In this document: positions 5,706-5,924 of the stretch, in pieces
How positions within the stretch are numbered: the first letter of the stretch is position 1
Layout: the number at the start of each line of letters is the position of its first letter
Source: Desulfobacula sp.
GTDB taxonomy: Bacteria > Desulfobacterota > Desulfobacteria > Desulfobacterales > Desulfobacteraceae
Length of the DNA stretch: 5,924 bases
NCBI GenBank assembly: GCA_027858355.1
Contig: JAQICW010000029.1
Coordinates: 1-5,924 of the forward strand
Direction of reading: 5' to 3'
Notes under the pieces: generated by a model
Seen by the model: the letters and a program-made list of their open reading frames with translations, nothing else
Database searches by the model: none
What the model was told of the DNA's origin: nothing
Made by a program: the position numbers and the translations under genes

Positions 5706-5924
5706 CCGAAAAAACTTAGGACATCGTGGTGAAACAGCAGCCATATCCTTTGTTCAAACCAAAGGATTTACCATTCTTGAAACCAACTATAAGACAAAAA
5801 TAGCTGAAATAGATATTATTGCCAAAGACAAGGACTGCATTTGTTTTATTGAAGTCAAAACAAGGCGCAGCCTTAAAAAAGGACTGCCAAAAGAATCGGT
5901 CACTTATTCAAAGCAAAAAAAAAT
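5695..5924 (+). CDS. yraN: YraN / UPF0102 family nuclease-like protein (3' end outside window)
   Basis: Member of a widespread small family (normally about 115-130 residues) with a predicted restriction-endonuclease-like fold; its cellular role is not settled. The window holds the first 76 codons. Family features seen: NLGHRGETAAISFVQTKGF (7-25), N31-Y32, then AEIDIIAKD (37-45) and CFIEVKTR (50-57). The likely metal-binding residues are E38, D40, E53 and K55, arranged as the core of this nuclease fold. Most homologs have GEID where this protein has AEID, a small change next to the acidic pair. The start overlaps rnhB by 11 bases in another frame, suggesting coupled translation. The reading frame is open to the edge, which falls directly after a run of nine A (5915-5923). 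Confidence 0.92.
   Translation, partial: MPDDRKNLGHRGETAAISFVQTKGFTILETNYKTKIAEIDIIAKDKDCICFIEVKTRRSLKKGLPKESVTYSKQKK

Noticed and set aside
5702..5719. ATG at 5702 overlapping the rnhB stop as ATGA, as the yraN start
   Set aside because: That frame reaches TAG at 5717-5719 after five codons. The ATG at 5695 opens the long frame carrying the YraN motifs.
1..5924. Insertion sequences, CRISPR arrays, tRNA or rRNA genes, phage remnants
   Set aside because: No spaced repeats, transposase motifs or tRNA-like cloverleaf were seen; coding genes fill almost the whole window.

Overview
This window is a stretch of ordinary bacterial chromosome with moderately AT-rich, tightly packed genes for translation and RNA maturation. 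The protein sequences and gene order (ffh-rpsP-KH protein-rimM-trmD-SPOUT protein-rplS-rnhB-yraN) fit a deltaproteobacterium of the Desulfobacula/Desulfobacter kind (phylum Desulfobacterota). That placement is inferred from overall resemblance and gene order only; no database search was run. I see no mobile element, CRISPR array, rRNA, tRNA or sign of recent transfer.

Layout. Positions 1-865 on the minus strand hold the first 288 codons of rlmN, a radical-SAM adenine methyltransferase; its 3' end, with the second catalytic cysteine, lies outside the window. A 97-base divergent spacer (866-962) separates it from a plus-strand operon that runs to the right edge. The spacer holds a good sigma-70-type promoter candidate facing ffh. 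The operon encodes the signal recognition particle GTPase (ffh, 963-2288), ribosomal protein S16 (rpsP, 2305-2553), a small KH-domain RNA-binding protein (khpA-like, 2617-2847), the 30S maturation factor RimM (2848-3369), the tRNA m1G37 methyltransferase TrmD (3369-4121), a second SPOUT-fold RNA methyltransferase of undetermined target (4108-4671, TTG start), ribosomal protein L19 (rplS, 4711-5061), ribonuclease HII (rnhB, 5085-5705) and the start of the YraN/UPF0102 nuclease-like protein (5695 to the edge).

Coupling. Gene joints are short or overlapping: khpA/rimM abut (TAG then ATG), rimM/trmD share one base, trmD/SPOUT overlap by 14 bases, and rnhB/yraN overlap by 11 bases. The longest gap inside the operon is 63 bases (rpsP-khpA), and no convincing terminator was found. 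The genes serve ribosome assembly (S16, L19, RimM), tRNA and rRNA modification (TrmD, RlmN, probably the SPOUT protein), co-translational targeting (Ffh), RNA binding (KhpA) and removal of ribonucleotides from DNA (RNase HII).

No wholly new system is visible. The items most worth a second look are the uncharacterised SPOUT methyltransferase overlapping trmD, a 17-codon reading frame whose stop overlaps the rplS start, and the compact divergent control region between rlmN and ffh. Both edge genes (rlmN and yraN) are cut by the window, not by mutation.
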